Part shown: positions 26,874 to 38,440 of the stretch, piece by piece
Layout: the number at the start of each line of letters is the position of its first letter
Numbering within the stretch: position 1 is the first letter of the stretch
Origin: Ovis canadensis
Taxonomy: Eukaryota > Chordata > Mammalia > Artiodactyla > Bovidae
Direction: 5' to 3'
DNA: 64,000 bases
Assembly (NCBI RefSeq): GCF_042477335.2
Contig: NC_091245.1
Coordinates: 114,424,501-114,488,500 of the forward strand
Notes under the pieces: model-generated
What the model was told of the DNA's origin: nothing
Databases searched by the model: none
Seen by the model: only the letters and a program-made list of their open reading frames with translations
Made by a program: the position numbers and the translations under genes

Positions 26874-27048
26874 AGGTTGTGGTTCCCAAACTTGGCTGCA
26901 TATTGGAATCGCCTGGGGATCTTTAAAAACTGCTCCCACTCTCAGCCCCAGATGTTCTGATTTAATTGGCATAGGGTGTGACCTGGCCATCGCTGTGTTT
27001 TAATTCCCCCAGGTGATTCTAATGTGCACACAAGTTTGGGAGCCAGTG
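26874..27048 (+). mobile_element. MER5A DNA transposon remnant
   Basis: 175 bp with imperfect terminal inverted repeats: GTGGTTCCCAAACTTGG at the left and CAAGTTTGGGAGCCAGTG at the right. Internal text such as TTAAAAACTGCTCCCACTC and CCAGGTGATTCTAATGTG matches MER5A. Confidence 0.82.
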
Positions 27049-30000
27049 AACAAGTTCTCTTGAGACCAAGACCCAGCTTATATTCTAATGTTTAGGGAGC
27101 AACATAGGCCTAAAGATGGAAGGTAGAACCAGGTTTCAAGGACGAGAAAAAAAAAAGTATTTCAATCATCGGACAGACTCCAGACTTAGCAAACAGCTGG
27201 TGAAGAAAGGAGGGGAGAGAGGTAAGGATGGGGGGTTGCTGGTGAGCGTTGGATTCACTGGTGGAGATGATGTCAGACATTCCTCTGCGATGTTAGAACT
27301 GGGGAAACACATGAAAATAACCATGGCTGTGAAAATGGAACTTTCTGTGAAATGGCATATTCTTGGAAGGAGAGGGAAGAGGAGAGGGGAGAAGGTGGGG
27401 GTGGGGGGGCCAAGCCAGAGAGAATACAGGAGGGAGATTCACTCCCAGACCTCTGGAGAATGGAAGAAGGAACAAGAAGACGTGAAAATATGTGCAGAGG
27501 AGAAGGTGGTTTGAGTCGGCACGAGGAATGGGGACAGAGGCCAACTGCTGACCCAGAAGAAGCAGAAGCAACAAAAGAAAAGATAAGCCAGGAGGGAGAG
27601 AAGGAATCTACTGCTAAGAAAAGAAACACCCAGCGTTTGACCCAAACCCACCCATGCAGATGGAGTGCTTCCCGGGAGCAGGCTGAGGGTGCAGCTCCCC
27701 GCCCCGCACAGCCCCTCCGGGAGGGGAGAAGACAAGGAGACAGCCAGCGCGTCCATTCCCCTTTCTCCTCCGCTCTTGGCGCTGCAGGGCTCGCAGACGA
27801 AGGCGCCCTGGGCCTGACACTGGGAAGCCAGATCCTTCCCCTTCCAAGTTTCTGTGAGGGAGTGAGGGCCGAGCCCCAAGGAGCCCAGGCCTCCGGCTCC
27901 TGTGGGTCTTGGGGGGAGCAGCTCCCCACCCAAAGCCACGCGCCAGCCCCTGATTCTTAGATCTCACCCTAATGGCTTCCCCCGGAGCTAGCCATCCAAA
28001 TATTGAGTCACCAAGAGAAAAAAGCCTCACAGACCAAACCTAGAAGAATGACACGGGCTCTTCTATTCCTGGATGAAAGATTTCACACCTACTTTGTGCA
28101 AAATGAGGAGACTTCTCGTGACTGGGTGTGACTGTAACCCGCACGCGTGTGATGAGCCTCCCACAGAGTAAAGATACGGGCTGCGTCACGTGACGCGGCC
28201 CCTGTGCCTCCCGGCAGGCCTCTCGGCTCCTGTGCGGACTCGGAAGAGCAGCACGGAGACCCGCGGCACCGCCTGCCACCCCCGGCACCGCCTGCCGGGC
28301 TAGTGCTCCCCTCCCCTCAGAGTGTCGCCACGTGTGCGGTTCAGGCTCAAGCAACCGTCTGGGGGGATCGGAAACCAACGCCAAATCAAGTGTTCCGGAT
28401 GCTGGCTGCTGTCCACCCGCCGCTGAGCCTCCTCCGTGGGCACCGTGGGCCCTGTGCCCCCTCCCGCCCTCCGAATGTCTCCCAAGCTGTTCGGAGGGGC
28501 TGCGGGAGCCGCATGACAGCACTCTGGGTCGTGCAGCTGGGAGCTGCCTCCAGCACTTCAGAGTTTCCAGTCAGTGGTTTCCTGTGGGAGAGCAGGCCGG
28601 GCCTCCGCTCTCGCTTCCTGGCAGGCCTCCCCCTCTCTCTGCTCGGCCTCCCGTCCATCCTGACCACTGGCCTGGCCTCGCTAGAGGAACAAAAAGTAGA
28701 CTGGCTTCCTCAGAGTCAGAAATACAGCATGCCTGGGCTGCTGGCCCTTAGTTTTTAGGGGACAGGAGTGAAGTGGGGGGCACCCTGGGACCCCAGAGTC
28801 TAGAGCCTGTCTCCTGAGAGCTGCAGTGGGTAGGGCCGTCTGTTCTGCAAAAACGCAGCAGCCCAGTGGGGGTCCTCGACTGTCCCGATGATGCTGGGCG
28901 ATGATTTTTAGGGAGGGCAGGGTCCCCTGCTGGCTGAGAAGGCTGGGTGTCAGGGTGACCTGGGGCCTTAGGAGCCTGCTCCAGGGGCTGCTGGGAGGCT
29001 CAGCGGTCCTTCTGTGTGACAGAGCTGAGCTGTCTGTGGCACACGCATGTCAGCACACCACCTGCTTGGAGCTGGGCTCTGCTCACGCTCTCTCAGGGAC
29101 ACAGAGATGTCCTCCAAGGGTAGGAAGCCTAGAGAGGAAAACACATGAAGTGTGAGCAACTCAGAGGCACCAGATGCCGTGTGTGCCGAGACAGGTGCAG
29201 AGGGAGATGGGGAGGAAAGGATAGGCAAGCCGGGGGGCTGCTTCTAGGAGGTTGGTCTGGGGTAGGGCTGTAAGGGAAGGGGAGAATTCAACCGGGTAGT
29301 GACTGGGGAGGGTCACCTGTCAGGGAATTCCAAGGAGAGGAACGGCCTGAGCAAAAGCAGCGAAGGTGCCCGGGGCCAGTGTGGCCTCACGCGTTGAAGT
29401 CTTGTCCTGCCCAGGGAGGAATAAAACCGGTGGGTCAATAACTTCGGACATCTCCGACGCTCTACCTTGATGCTGGGACTGGTTGTGAGTAATCCCGAAT
29501 GGTTCCCCGAACTTGGACAGCTCTATCTCAAGAGCTGGGGGATTCCCTAGGAGGGAAGAGTTAGGGGTCAACCTGCACAAAGTGAGTCTGTTTGGACTTC
29601 GCAAACATCGCTGTCCTCCAGAAACCGGGAGACACCTCAGGGTCCTCTGAGTCATGGGTCCAGTGGCCCTGGGGAGCAGGAATTCCTTCCACAGCACTCC
29701 TAACAAGAGCTCTGAAGTTCTGGAAGGTCCTCAGTGGCCCTTCAGCTAAGGGGAAAGCCAGCATCAATACCTTTCATGAAGCTCGCATTTATTGGCCCTC
29801 ATGAGACCTACTCCTCCTAGCCATGCCAGCTAGACAAGGGGTAGACACAGTCAAGTCACGTGCTCAGGATAAACAGATGAGCTGGACCAGTCACAGTGGT
29901 TGAAGAAAGAGACCCAGGGATGGCAAACTGTGGATACGCAAGCTCAGACAGCCGGTTGATCACGCTGCCGCCATGCTGGGCCACATGCAGGATGACTGAG

Positions 30001-30102
30001 CCCAGAGAAGCAGAAGTAAGGGAGCTCTCTGAGGGCCTCCAAGAGATGGAGAGGATTGGCAGTTCCTGAATTTTCTGTCCCAGCCTCTGAGAAGATCATG
30101 AT
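27049..30102. other. GC-richer unique intergenic region
   Basis: About 3 kb without recognised repeats. Purine-rich at 27110-27620, then GC-rich with visible CpGs at about 27640-28660. Overlapping open frames occur on both strands (for example 27352-27960 and 28204-28758 plus, 27273-27929 and 28040-28522 minus), which is expected by chance in GC-rich DNA. None shows a domain, and no splice pattern could be supported. A short direct repeat (GGCACCGCCTGCC) lies at about 28264-28298. Confidence 0.5.
28183..28196. promoter_or_regulatory. 14-bp palindromic E-box (CLEAR-like) site
   Basis: GCGTCACGTGACGC is a perfect inverted repeat. Its core GTCACGTGAC matches the CLEAR/M-box consensus bound by TFEB/MITF and USF-type bHLH-ZIP proteins, which is known biology. 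It lies in a CpG-richer patch between ATF6 and OLFML2B. Function here is inference only. Confidence 0.45.
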
Positions 30103-30312
30103 CTGTGCTTAGTTGCTCAGTCCTGTCCAACTCTTTGGGACCCCATGGACTGTACCCCGCCAGGCTCCTCTGTCCATGGGATTCTCCAGGCAAGAATACT
30201 GGAGTGGGTTGCCATGCCCTCCTCCAGAGGATCATCCCAACCCAGGGATTGAACCCAGGTCTCCCACATTGCAGGCGGATTCTTTACCATCTGAGCCACC
30301 AGGGAAGGCCAT
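30103..30312 (-). mobile_element. Bov-tA SINE
   Basis: Reversed Bov-A unit and tRNA-like head ending TTTACCATCTGAGCCACC. It is flanked by a perfect 12-bp target duplication GAAGATCATGAT at 30091-30102 and 30313-30324. Confidence 0.95.
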
Positions 30313-30822
30313 GAAGATCATGATACCTCCCTGAATGTCTAAAGGATTGCCCTTTGCATCCATTACATCCTTACAAACAAATGTCTTCTATTTGAGCTAG
30401 CCTGAGTAGACTTCTGCTTGCTACAACCAAAAGATCCTGCGATGAAAGAACATTACCCTCCCACCTCTGCTTGCCTCTGGGCTCAGGCAGGAAAGGTCAG
30501 CTTATCATGGAGGCTGGAGGGTGGAGCTGGGGTTCTTTTGAGGGCAGCAGGCAGACCTCCCATCCTTCCAACCCCAGCTTTGACTCTCCAAACCCGAACT
30601 GAAGCTGCTATGCGGCTGGGAATTTCACCAGAGTTTTCCGGCCCGTTCCTGGCACCTGCTGCTCTTGGCTGCACTTTAACTCCCCCAGGCACTGCCAAAT
30701 TTTCCTTGGTGCTCCCAGGCCAGGCAATCTCCTCCAGAGAGAGAGAGCTCAGCTGAGGTCACACGGAAAATAACCCATGAGCGGGGCCCTGCCCCAAGCT
30801 GCTTCAGATGACTTCCTTTTGT

Positions 30823-30877
<55 letters not shown>

Positions 30878-31691
30878 TGAAACTGGCCTGTTTTACCAGG
30901 TCAAATTACATTCTTCTAAACACAGGAGTGCTGTGCAGTGAGAGTTTGATACAAGTTCTTTGCACCTAATCACTCTGGGAAAGCTTTCAAAGCAGAGGAC
31001 TGCAGGGATACTGTGCCATGATATCTTTATAACTGCCTGCTGGCTTTCAGATTACAAGTCCTTCCAATGGGAAAATTCATAATACAGATGAACCACGCTT
31101 TACACCATAACACATTCCTGAAGAGTCACAAACAAATCTGCTCACTCATATTCTGCCTTATTCCAGAAAAAAATAACCCCACAGCATGAACCAAGATGGC
31201 AAATTAGAGAGAAAGGAAAACGAACATCAAAAATATAAAAAGAACCAGGAGAGAAATGTTTACCATACAAACCCTACTTGCTTTCTATAGGTTAAGACAC
31301 AATAGTGCTGTACACTTCCCAGCAGCTAATGTGGAAAGAGAAGCGTGATTAGTTACACAAAGAGTCACATATAAACTGAATTTTGGCACACTGAATCACA
31401 TTTCAAATATACTAGCAGAGGTTGCTATTGAAAACTTTTTAAGAGGCATCTGGTTTAGGGTTTTAGTTTCTGTTTGTTTGGTTTTGTTTACTCAGCAGCA
31501 CTTTATCTGGGGAACTGGCCCTTCCTGATGTGGTATGATTCGGGTGAGTTGTCAATCACAGAATCCCACCTTGTCATGGAGGGAGGCTTGGGACCCAAGC
31601 TCACTAATCATACCCTCTACTGGAAATTCACATCTTGAGTAGAGAAACATGGGGGCTGTATATGGTTAAAGCAGAGGCTCCCATGAGGGTT
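30313..31691. other. Unrecognised intergenic sequence
   Basis: No gene or transposable element is recognised apart from the (TC)n tract. A + strand frame of 112 codons at 30418-30756 has no domain. Confidence 0.45.
30831..30872. repeat. (TC)21 microsatellite
   Basis: Uninterrupted TC repeats following GTTCTCTCGC. A pure array of this length is likely to be polymorphic. Confidence 0.97.
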
Positions 31692-31800
31692 GGAGGAGGA
31701 AATGGCAACCCACTCCAGTATTCTTGCCTGGAAAATCCCATAGACAGAGGAGCCTGGTGGGCTACAGGTCACAGTTGGACATGACTGAGCACTCACATTT
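31692..31800 (+). mobile_element. Bov-A SINE unit with CA-repeat tail
   Basis: Bov-A sequence (AAATGGCAACCCACTCCAG to TTGGACATGACTGAGCACTC) that runs directly into the CA microsatellite. Confidence 0.88.

Positions 31801-31801
<1 letters not shown>

Positions 31802-31841
<40 letters not shown>
31802..31841. repeat. (CA)20 microsatellite
   Basis: Pure CA array directly downstream of a Bov-A unit, followed by TACATG. Confidence 0.97.
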
Positions 31842-31845
<4 letters not shown>

Positions 31846-33589
31846 TGCCTGTGAGGGTATCTTCAAACGACCATTCACAATGTCCTGCCACCCCTGAGCC
31901 CCAGTGCTGGCCTTGTTCTGTCCTTGCCATTCTGGATTTCCCTTGAGTATGTTAACTTCCTAATGTCCTTCCAATAAATTCCTTTTAGCTGAAGCTAACA
32001 AATGTCTATTCCTATTGCTTATAACCAAGGACTTTGAAAGATATTATACCAATAAGTTTATATGGAATATGAGAATGCTCTCAGAAAGTAAATATTAGGG
32101 GTTTCAAGATGGCAGAGCAAGAGGATATGGGGCTTACCACCTCCCACAAATGCATCAAAAATACATCTATATGAGGAACAAATCTCATGGAAAACTGTAA
32201 ACTGGCAGAAGAACTGTACAGCCAAGGCTGTAAGAAAGATTCCCGTGTGATCATCAGGTCAGAACCCGTGTCCCTAGGAGGAGACCAAGAGGGAAAGGAA
32301 GATCACACAGGCAGATGCTCACCCTGGGGAGTAAGATGGTTGAGCTGCAGACTGGCTATCCCAGTCCTGGGGTCCTTTGCATAGGAAACAAGTGCTCTGA
32401 GCTGCTTGGAGAACCACTGGGACAGATAGAAAGGATAGAAAAGCCTACACATCACTTGTAAGGACTGTATGGGTGCTGGCTTATCCCCAGACAGGGCAGA
32501 GAGAAGTCTGCCCACTGGCAGCCACTTTGCCATGTTCCCCAGTTCGAGCTGAGCAAATACCCTGGACCCATTCACTCCGTGCCACAGCTTGCCATGGGGT
32601 GTAGCATGGTCAGGACTTAAGAAAAGACTCAATCTAGGGACTCAAAGGTGACCCAGAGCCGTGGAGTGTTGTCTAGGTGGCGCAGCAGTGGATACTGTTG
32701 GCACTTACTCCAACAGGACCACAGAAGCAGCCAAGACCTCTGAAGGCAGTGCAGTGACTTCAGTTCCCATCACCACAATGCAGCCATCCCCAGTGCCAGC
32801 CCTGCCCACTCCATGCCACACATTTGCACTAGATCTGGTACCACCACAACAGGGGGAAAGATGTAACCTTGGGCTATGCCTGAGCAAAGCCACAGATGCC
32901 TACACAAACAGACTTCTGTAAGCACATGAGCCCCACCTTCTTCAGCACTCCCCTCCTTTGGAGCCAAGGTCTCAGTACCAGGAGGAGGAAAGACACACAC
33001 TTAAAGGGAGCAGAGCCAACCAGAGCCTGACCCTCAGGGCTTCCACTCCAGTAACAAAAGCAGATCCCACTGAGCAGAAAATCCCACCTCACCCTCTGTG
33101 CAGGCTCCTCCCAGGTAACAGTGGCCAGCACGCTCTGAGGAAAGATGTTCCTGCATCCCTGTCAATGCCAGCCTCCCACCAGAAGCACTGGGCACACAGC
33201 CCACATAGGGCCGCTCCCATATACAACTCTCTCAAGACCACAATAGATAACTGTTTCATATAAATACAGAGAGGCAGAGAAACTGAAGAAAAATGAAAAG
33301 CCAGAGGAATGCCTCTCAACTTAAAGAGCAAGAGAAAAACCCTGAAAAATAACAAAAAAGAGCCAATCAATCTACCAGACAGTGAATTTTAAAAGTTGGT
33401 AATAAAAAATGCTAACCGAAGCAAGAAAGAGAATCATCCAAGCACAGATTATTTTAACAAGGATCTATAAGCTATAAAGAAGACCCAATCAGAAAGAGAC
33501 AAATCAATTTCTGAGAGAAAAAGCAATCCAAAAGCAATGAATAGAAGACTAGGTGACATTGAAAATGCACAAGCGATCTGAAAGGCAGA

Positions 33590-33964
33590 ATGGTGGAAAT
33601 TACCCAGTCAGAACAGCAGATAGAAAGACAAGTGAAAGAAAAACACAAAAGCTACATAAGAGATCTATGGGATAATATAAAATGTGCCAACATTCACCTT
33701 ATAGGGGTTCCAGAAGGAGAAGAGAGAATGAAGGATATTGAAAATGTATTTGAAGAAATTACGACTGAAGCCTTCCCAAACCTGAAGAAGGAGACAGATA
33801 TCAAGGTACAGAAAACGCAGAGGGCCTCAAACAAGATGAACCCAAACAGACTTACACCAAGACATATCATGACTAACATGGCAAAATTAAGGAAGAAGTT
33901 TGAAGTCAGCAAGAGAAAAACAAGGAGCCATTTACAAGGGAATCCCCATAGGGTTATCAGCTGA
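33590..33964 (+). pseudogene. L1 ORF1 protein remnant
   Basis: A 124-codon open frame with L1 ORF1p sequence in its RNA-binding part, including the stretch IHLIGVPEGEERMKDIENVF and later RHIMTNMAKLRKKFEVSKRK. Full ORF1 proteins are about 340 residues with an N-terminal coiled coil. Here the N-terminal part is out of frame, and a stop ends the frame just before the usual QLISAE-like C-terminal region (text continues GATTTCTCTGCAGAAATTTTGC). It is a decayed gene. Confidence 0.85.
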
Positions 33965-34770
33965 TTTCTCTGCAGAAATTTTGCAGGCCAGAAGGAAGTA
34001 GCATGATATATACAAAATCTTGAAAGGGAAAAACCTGCAACATAGGATACTCAGCCCAGAAAGATTCACTCAGAATAGTGGGGAGAGGTAAAGAATTTCT
34101 CAGATAAGCAAAAACTAAAAGAATTCAGCAATACTAAACCTACCCTGAGAGAAATATTAAAGGGTCTTCACTACACAGAAAAAAAAGCAAGAGTCTTTGG
34201 GAAAGGGAAAATCACGATAGGAAAGACAAATATATAAACCGATGGACAATCATTTAAGCCTGTATGTAAATTTTTAAAAAATTATAAAGGTAATTATAAC
34301 TATAGGAATGAAGATGTAAAATAGGACATATAAATCACAAAATGTGGGGGAGGGGAGTATAAAAATATAGATCTTTTAGAATGTGTTTGAACTTGTGTAT
34401 GATTATCAATTTAAATCAAGTAGATACAGTTATGGGTCAATATACTTGAACTCCAGGGTAACCACAAATCAAAAACATACAATAGATTCACAAAAAAAAC
34501 AAAAGAAAGGAACTTAAACATACTACAAAACAAAACCATTAAACCACAACGGAAAAGACAAAACAAAACAAAATGAACAAAAACATCTGAAAAACAAGGA
34601 ATAAAATGGTAATAAGTATATATCTATTGATAATTAAATGTCATGGACTAAAAGCTCTAATCAAAAGGTGAAAGTGGTTGATTGGATAAAAAACAAGACT
34701 CTTCAATAGGTGCCTACAAGAAACTCACTTTAGGGTGAAAGATATATATATATAGACTTAAAGTGAGGAT

Positions 34771-36199
34771 GCTGTAAAGAGCAATATTGCATAGGAACCT
34801 GGAATGTTAGGTCCATGAATCAAGGTAAATTGGATGTGGTCAAATAGGAGATGGCAAGAGTGAACATTGACATTTTAGGAATCAGTGAACTAAAATGGAC
34901 TAGAATGGGTGTTTAACTCAGATGACCATTAATATCTACTACTGTGGGCAAGAATTCCTTAGAAGAAATGGAGTAGCCATCATAGTCAACAAGTCTGAAA
35001 TGCAGTACTTGGGTGCAGTCTCAAAAATGACAGAATGATCTCTATTCGTTTCCAAGGCAAACTATTCAACATCACAGTAATCCAAGTCTATACTCCAACC
35101 ACTAATGCCAAAGAAGCTGAACAGAGTGCTATGAAGACCTACAAGAACTTCTAGAACTAACACCAAAAAAAAAAAAAAAAAAAGATGTCCTTTTCATCAT
35201 AGGGTACTGGAATGCAAAAGTAGGAAGTCAAGAAACACCTGGGGTAACAGGCAAGTTTGGCCTTAGAGTACAAAATGAAGCAGGGCAAAGGCTAACAGAG
35301 TTTTGCCAAGAGAATGCAGTGGTCGTAGCAAACACCCTCTTCCAACACACAAGAGTCGATTCTACACATGGACATCAGCAGATGATCATTACCAAAATCA
35401 AATTGATTACATTCTTTGCAGCCAGAGATGGAGAGGCTCTATACAGTCAGCAAAAATAAGACCAGGAGCTAAATGGGGCTCAGATCATGAAGTCCTTATT
35501 GCAAAATTCAGACTTAAATTGAAGAAAGTCAGGAAGACCATTAGAGCATTCAGGTATGATCTAAATCAAATCCCTTATGATTAAACAGTGGAAGTGACAA
35601 ATAGATTCAAGGGATTAGATCTGATAAACAGAGTGCTTGAAAAACTATGGATGGAGGTTCATGACATTATACAGGAGGTGATGATCAAAACCATCCCTAA
35701 GAAAAATAAATTCAGAAAGGCAAAATGGTTGTCTGAGGAGGCCTTACCAATAGCTGAGAAAAGAAGAGAAGAGAGCAGCATTTTTCTTTTCTTACATAAA
35801 GAAAGCTGAGCGCCGAAGAATTGATGCTTTTGAACTGTGGTGTTGGAGAAGATTCTTGAGAGTCCCTTGGATTGCCAGGAGATCAAACCAGTCAGTCCTA
35901 AAGGAAATCAGTCTTGAATATTCACTGGAAAGACTGATGCTGGAGCTGAAGCTCCAATATTCTGGCCACCTGAGGAGAAGAACTGACTCCTTAGAAAAGA
36001 CACTGATGCTGGGAAATATTGAAGGCAGGAGGAGGAGGGGACGACAGAGGATGAGATGGTGGGATGGTGTCACCTACTCGACAGATATGAGTTTGAGCAA
36101 GCTCCGGGAGTTGGTGATGGACAGGGAAGCCTGGCGTGTTGCAGTCTATGGGGGTGGAAAGGGTCAGACACAACTGAGTGACTGAACTGAACTGAAATG
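34771..36199 (+). mobile_element. BovB LINE inserted in L1, RT core deleted
   Basis: A + strand BovB flanked by a perfect 11-bp target duplication AAAGTGAGGAT (34760-34770 and 36200-36210). The endonuclease-side half is recognisable in the frame 35303-35584 (QNQIDYILCSQRWRGSIQS). At about 35785-35805 the sequence jumps from the region before RT to the C-terminal region (RRIDAFELWCWRRFLRVPW), so the RT catalytic core is absent. It ends in the canonical GACTGAACTGAACTGAAAT tail. An internal A-run lies at 35166-35182. Confidence 0.95.
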
Positions 36200-36670
36200 A
36201 AAGTGAGGATATGGAAAAGGATATTTCACCCATTGGAAATGCCATAAAGTAGAATGACAGAATGAAATATTGTCTTTGTGGTAATGTTGATTGACTTAGA
36301 GAATAGTATGCCTAGTGAAGTAAGTCTGAAAAAGACAAATGCAATATAATAGCAACGATATGTGGATCCAAAAGGCAACACAGCTGAGTCTATGTACAAA
36401 ACAGAAACAGACTCCCACAGAAAGCAAACTTGCGGCTGCCAGAGAGGCGGGGGAGGGAGAAGGGCGCATTAGGGGTTAGCACACTACTGTGCGTGAAAGA
36501 GATAGCAATAAGGATGCACTCTCCAGCACAAGGAATTATGCTCATTATCTTGTAACAACGTATAATGGAACATAATCTGCAAAAATACTGAGTCACTATG
36601 CTGTACACCTAAAACTAACTAACATGGTAAATCAACCATGCTTCAGTTAAAAATAAAAAAGAAAATATTA

Positions 36671-37494
36671 TCCTGAGTTGCCTTCTCTGAAAATGACAAT
36701 CCAAGGCCTTTTATTGTTGTCCATTTGTGATTTCGCAAGACTGGGGCAGAGGGGAGATTGCGAAAGTCAGCAGTTAGTGGAGGAGGTAGGGAGGATGTTC
36801 TTGAGGCTTGTGTGTGTGTGTGTAGGCAGCCAGGGGAAGCTCTGTGATCAAGAGGGCAGAGGTCCTCACCAACCTACTCAGGATCAAGCCTTCAGAGACT
36901 CACCTTTGCTCAGTAGAGCTCCAGATAGCCATATTTCTTGTTAGCTGTATAACTTGTTGAGAAACAGCATAATTCTGTGTCTCTTAGTTAAAAATAAGGA
37001 AAGCAATCCATCATTGTCACTGAGGCTTGACAGTGTGGGATGAGCTGGACTTGTTCTGGGCTCAGGGATGGTGAAGACTGGTGGTTCCAGAAGGATCCGC
37101 TCTAAGGGTGTCCAGAAGTCTGCCCTCCATGAGTTTTCACTTCCCTAAACTTCAGCACAGCCACATGCATGCCATCTGGTCTGCTGAGCATTGTATTAGG
37201 AGGCTGTGGGCAGGATAGCTTTAAGAAAAATAACTCCTTGAATGTACACTGCAGGGAAGCCTGTGACTCTGGTCAGGTTCCTGTTTGTGAAGTCACTAAT
37301 TTGGCCTTGAATTTTGTGCAGCAAAAATGAATTTGTCGTTCATTTATTACTCATTTGGTGGATCCCTAGTGAATGAGCATTATGAGCCAGACTCCGTGTT
37401 TAGTGCAGTGCAGAGTCCCAGATGAACAGGAAATAGCCTCTGCCTTCCAGGAGAGGAATACGTCACTGAGTAGATTATACCTCTTCACAGATGA
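36671..37494. other. Unrecognised intergenic sequence
   Basis: No known element or exon is recognised. A short GT run lies at about 36810-36823. Confidence 0.45.
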
Positions 37495-38440
37495 CTGCAA
37501 TAAAAGGCAGGGAGTCGAGAGCCTTGAAGATGAAGAACACAGTGGTTGGCCATTGGAAGTTGACAACAGCCAATTGAGAGGATCATAGAAGCTAATCTGA
37601 CAACTACACAAGAAGTCCCCCAAGAACTCACCATTGACCATTCTACAGTTGTTTGGCACTTGAAGCAAATTGGAAAGGTGAAAAAGATCAGTAAGTAGGT
37701 GCCTCATGAGCTGACTGGAAATCAAAATCTTGTCTTTTTGGAATGTCTTGTCTCATTCTATGCAACAACAATGAACCATTTCTCAGTTGGATTGTGACAC
37801 AGGAGAAAAAGTGGGTTGTATACAAGAACTGGTGACAACCAGCTCAATGGTTGGACCGAGAAGAAGCTCCAAAATACTTCTCAAAGTCAAACCTGCACCA
37901 AAAAAAAAATGTCATGGTTAGTGTTTGGTGTTGCCAGTCTGATCCACTACAGCTTTCTGGAATCCCGGCAAAACCATGACGTCTGAGGTTTGCTCAGCAA
38001 ATCGATGAGATGAGATGAAAACTGCAACGGCTGCAGTCAGTATCAGTCAACAGAATGGGCCTAATTCTTCTCCAGGACAATGCCCAACTGCGTGTTGCAC
38101 AACCAGCACTTCAAAAGTTGAATGAATTGGGCTACAAAGTTTTGCCCCATCAGCAGTATTCACCTAACCTTTGCCAACTACCACTTCTTCAAGCATCTCT
38201 ACAACTTGTTGCAGGGAAAATGCTCCCAAAACCAGCAGGAGGCAAAAAATGCTTTCCAGGAGTTTGTCAAATCCTGAAGCACAGATTTTTACGCTACAGG
38301 AACAAACTTGTTTCTTGTTGGCAAAAATGTGTTGACTGTAATCGATCCTATTTTTGATTAATAAAGCTGTGTTTGAGCCTAGTTATAATGATTTAAAATT
38401 CATGGTCTGAGACTGCAATTACTTTTTCACCAACCTAGTA
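37495..38440 (+). mobile_element. Mariner (Hsmar1-like) DNA transposon, 5' truncated
   Basis: Cut-and-paste transposon remnant of the Tc1/mariner superfamily. The + strand carries degenerate transposase: ESLEDEEHSGWP near 37518-37555, a region encoding a HLKQIGKVKK-like stretch near 37660-37690, then a longer open piece 38055-38357 with NRMGLILLQDNAQLRVAQPA and ending WQKCVDCNRSYF. The right end ATTACTTTTTCACCAACCTA is a mariner terminal repeat (revcomp TAGGTTGGTGAAAAAGTAAT). The left repeat and the N-terminal DNA-binding part are missing, and stops and shifts break the frame, so it is inactive. Confidence 0.9.

Larger units (their letters stand above)
32098..36662 (+). mobile_element. L1 LINE with 5' end, ORF1 remnant and internal deletion
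   Basis: It starts with the 5'UTR-like text GGGGTTTCAAGATGGCAGAG, carries an ORF1 remnant, then the beginning of ORF2. A BovB (34771-36199) interrupts it. L1 endonuclease-region sequence resumes at 36211 and near 36280 jumps directly to the L1 3'UTR (TAGTGAAGTAAGTCTG), so most of ORF2 is deleted. It ends in AAAAATAAAAAAGAAA. An 8-bp direct repeat AAATATTA at 32090-32097 and 36663-36670 is a plausible target duplication. Confidence 0.85.

Noticed and set aside
27273..28758. Several 130-218 codon frames on both strands
   Set aside because: They overlap each other in GC-rich DNA, lack domains and low-complexity-free stretches, and have no splice or poly(A) support.
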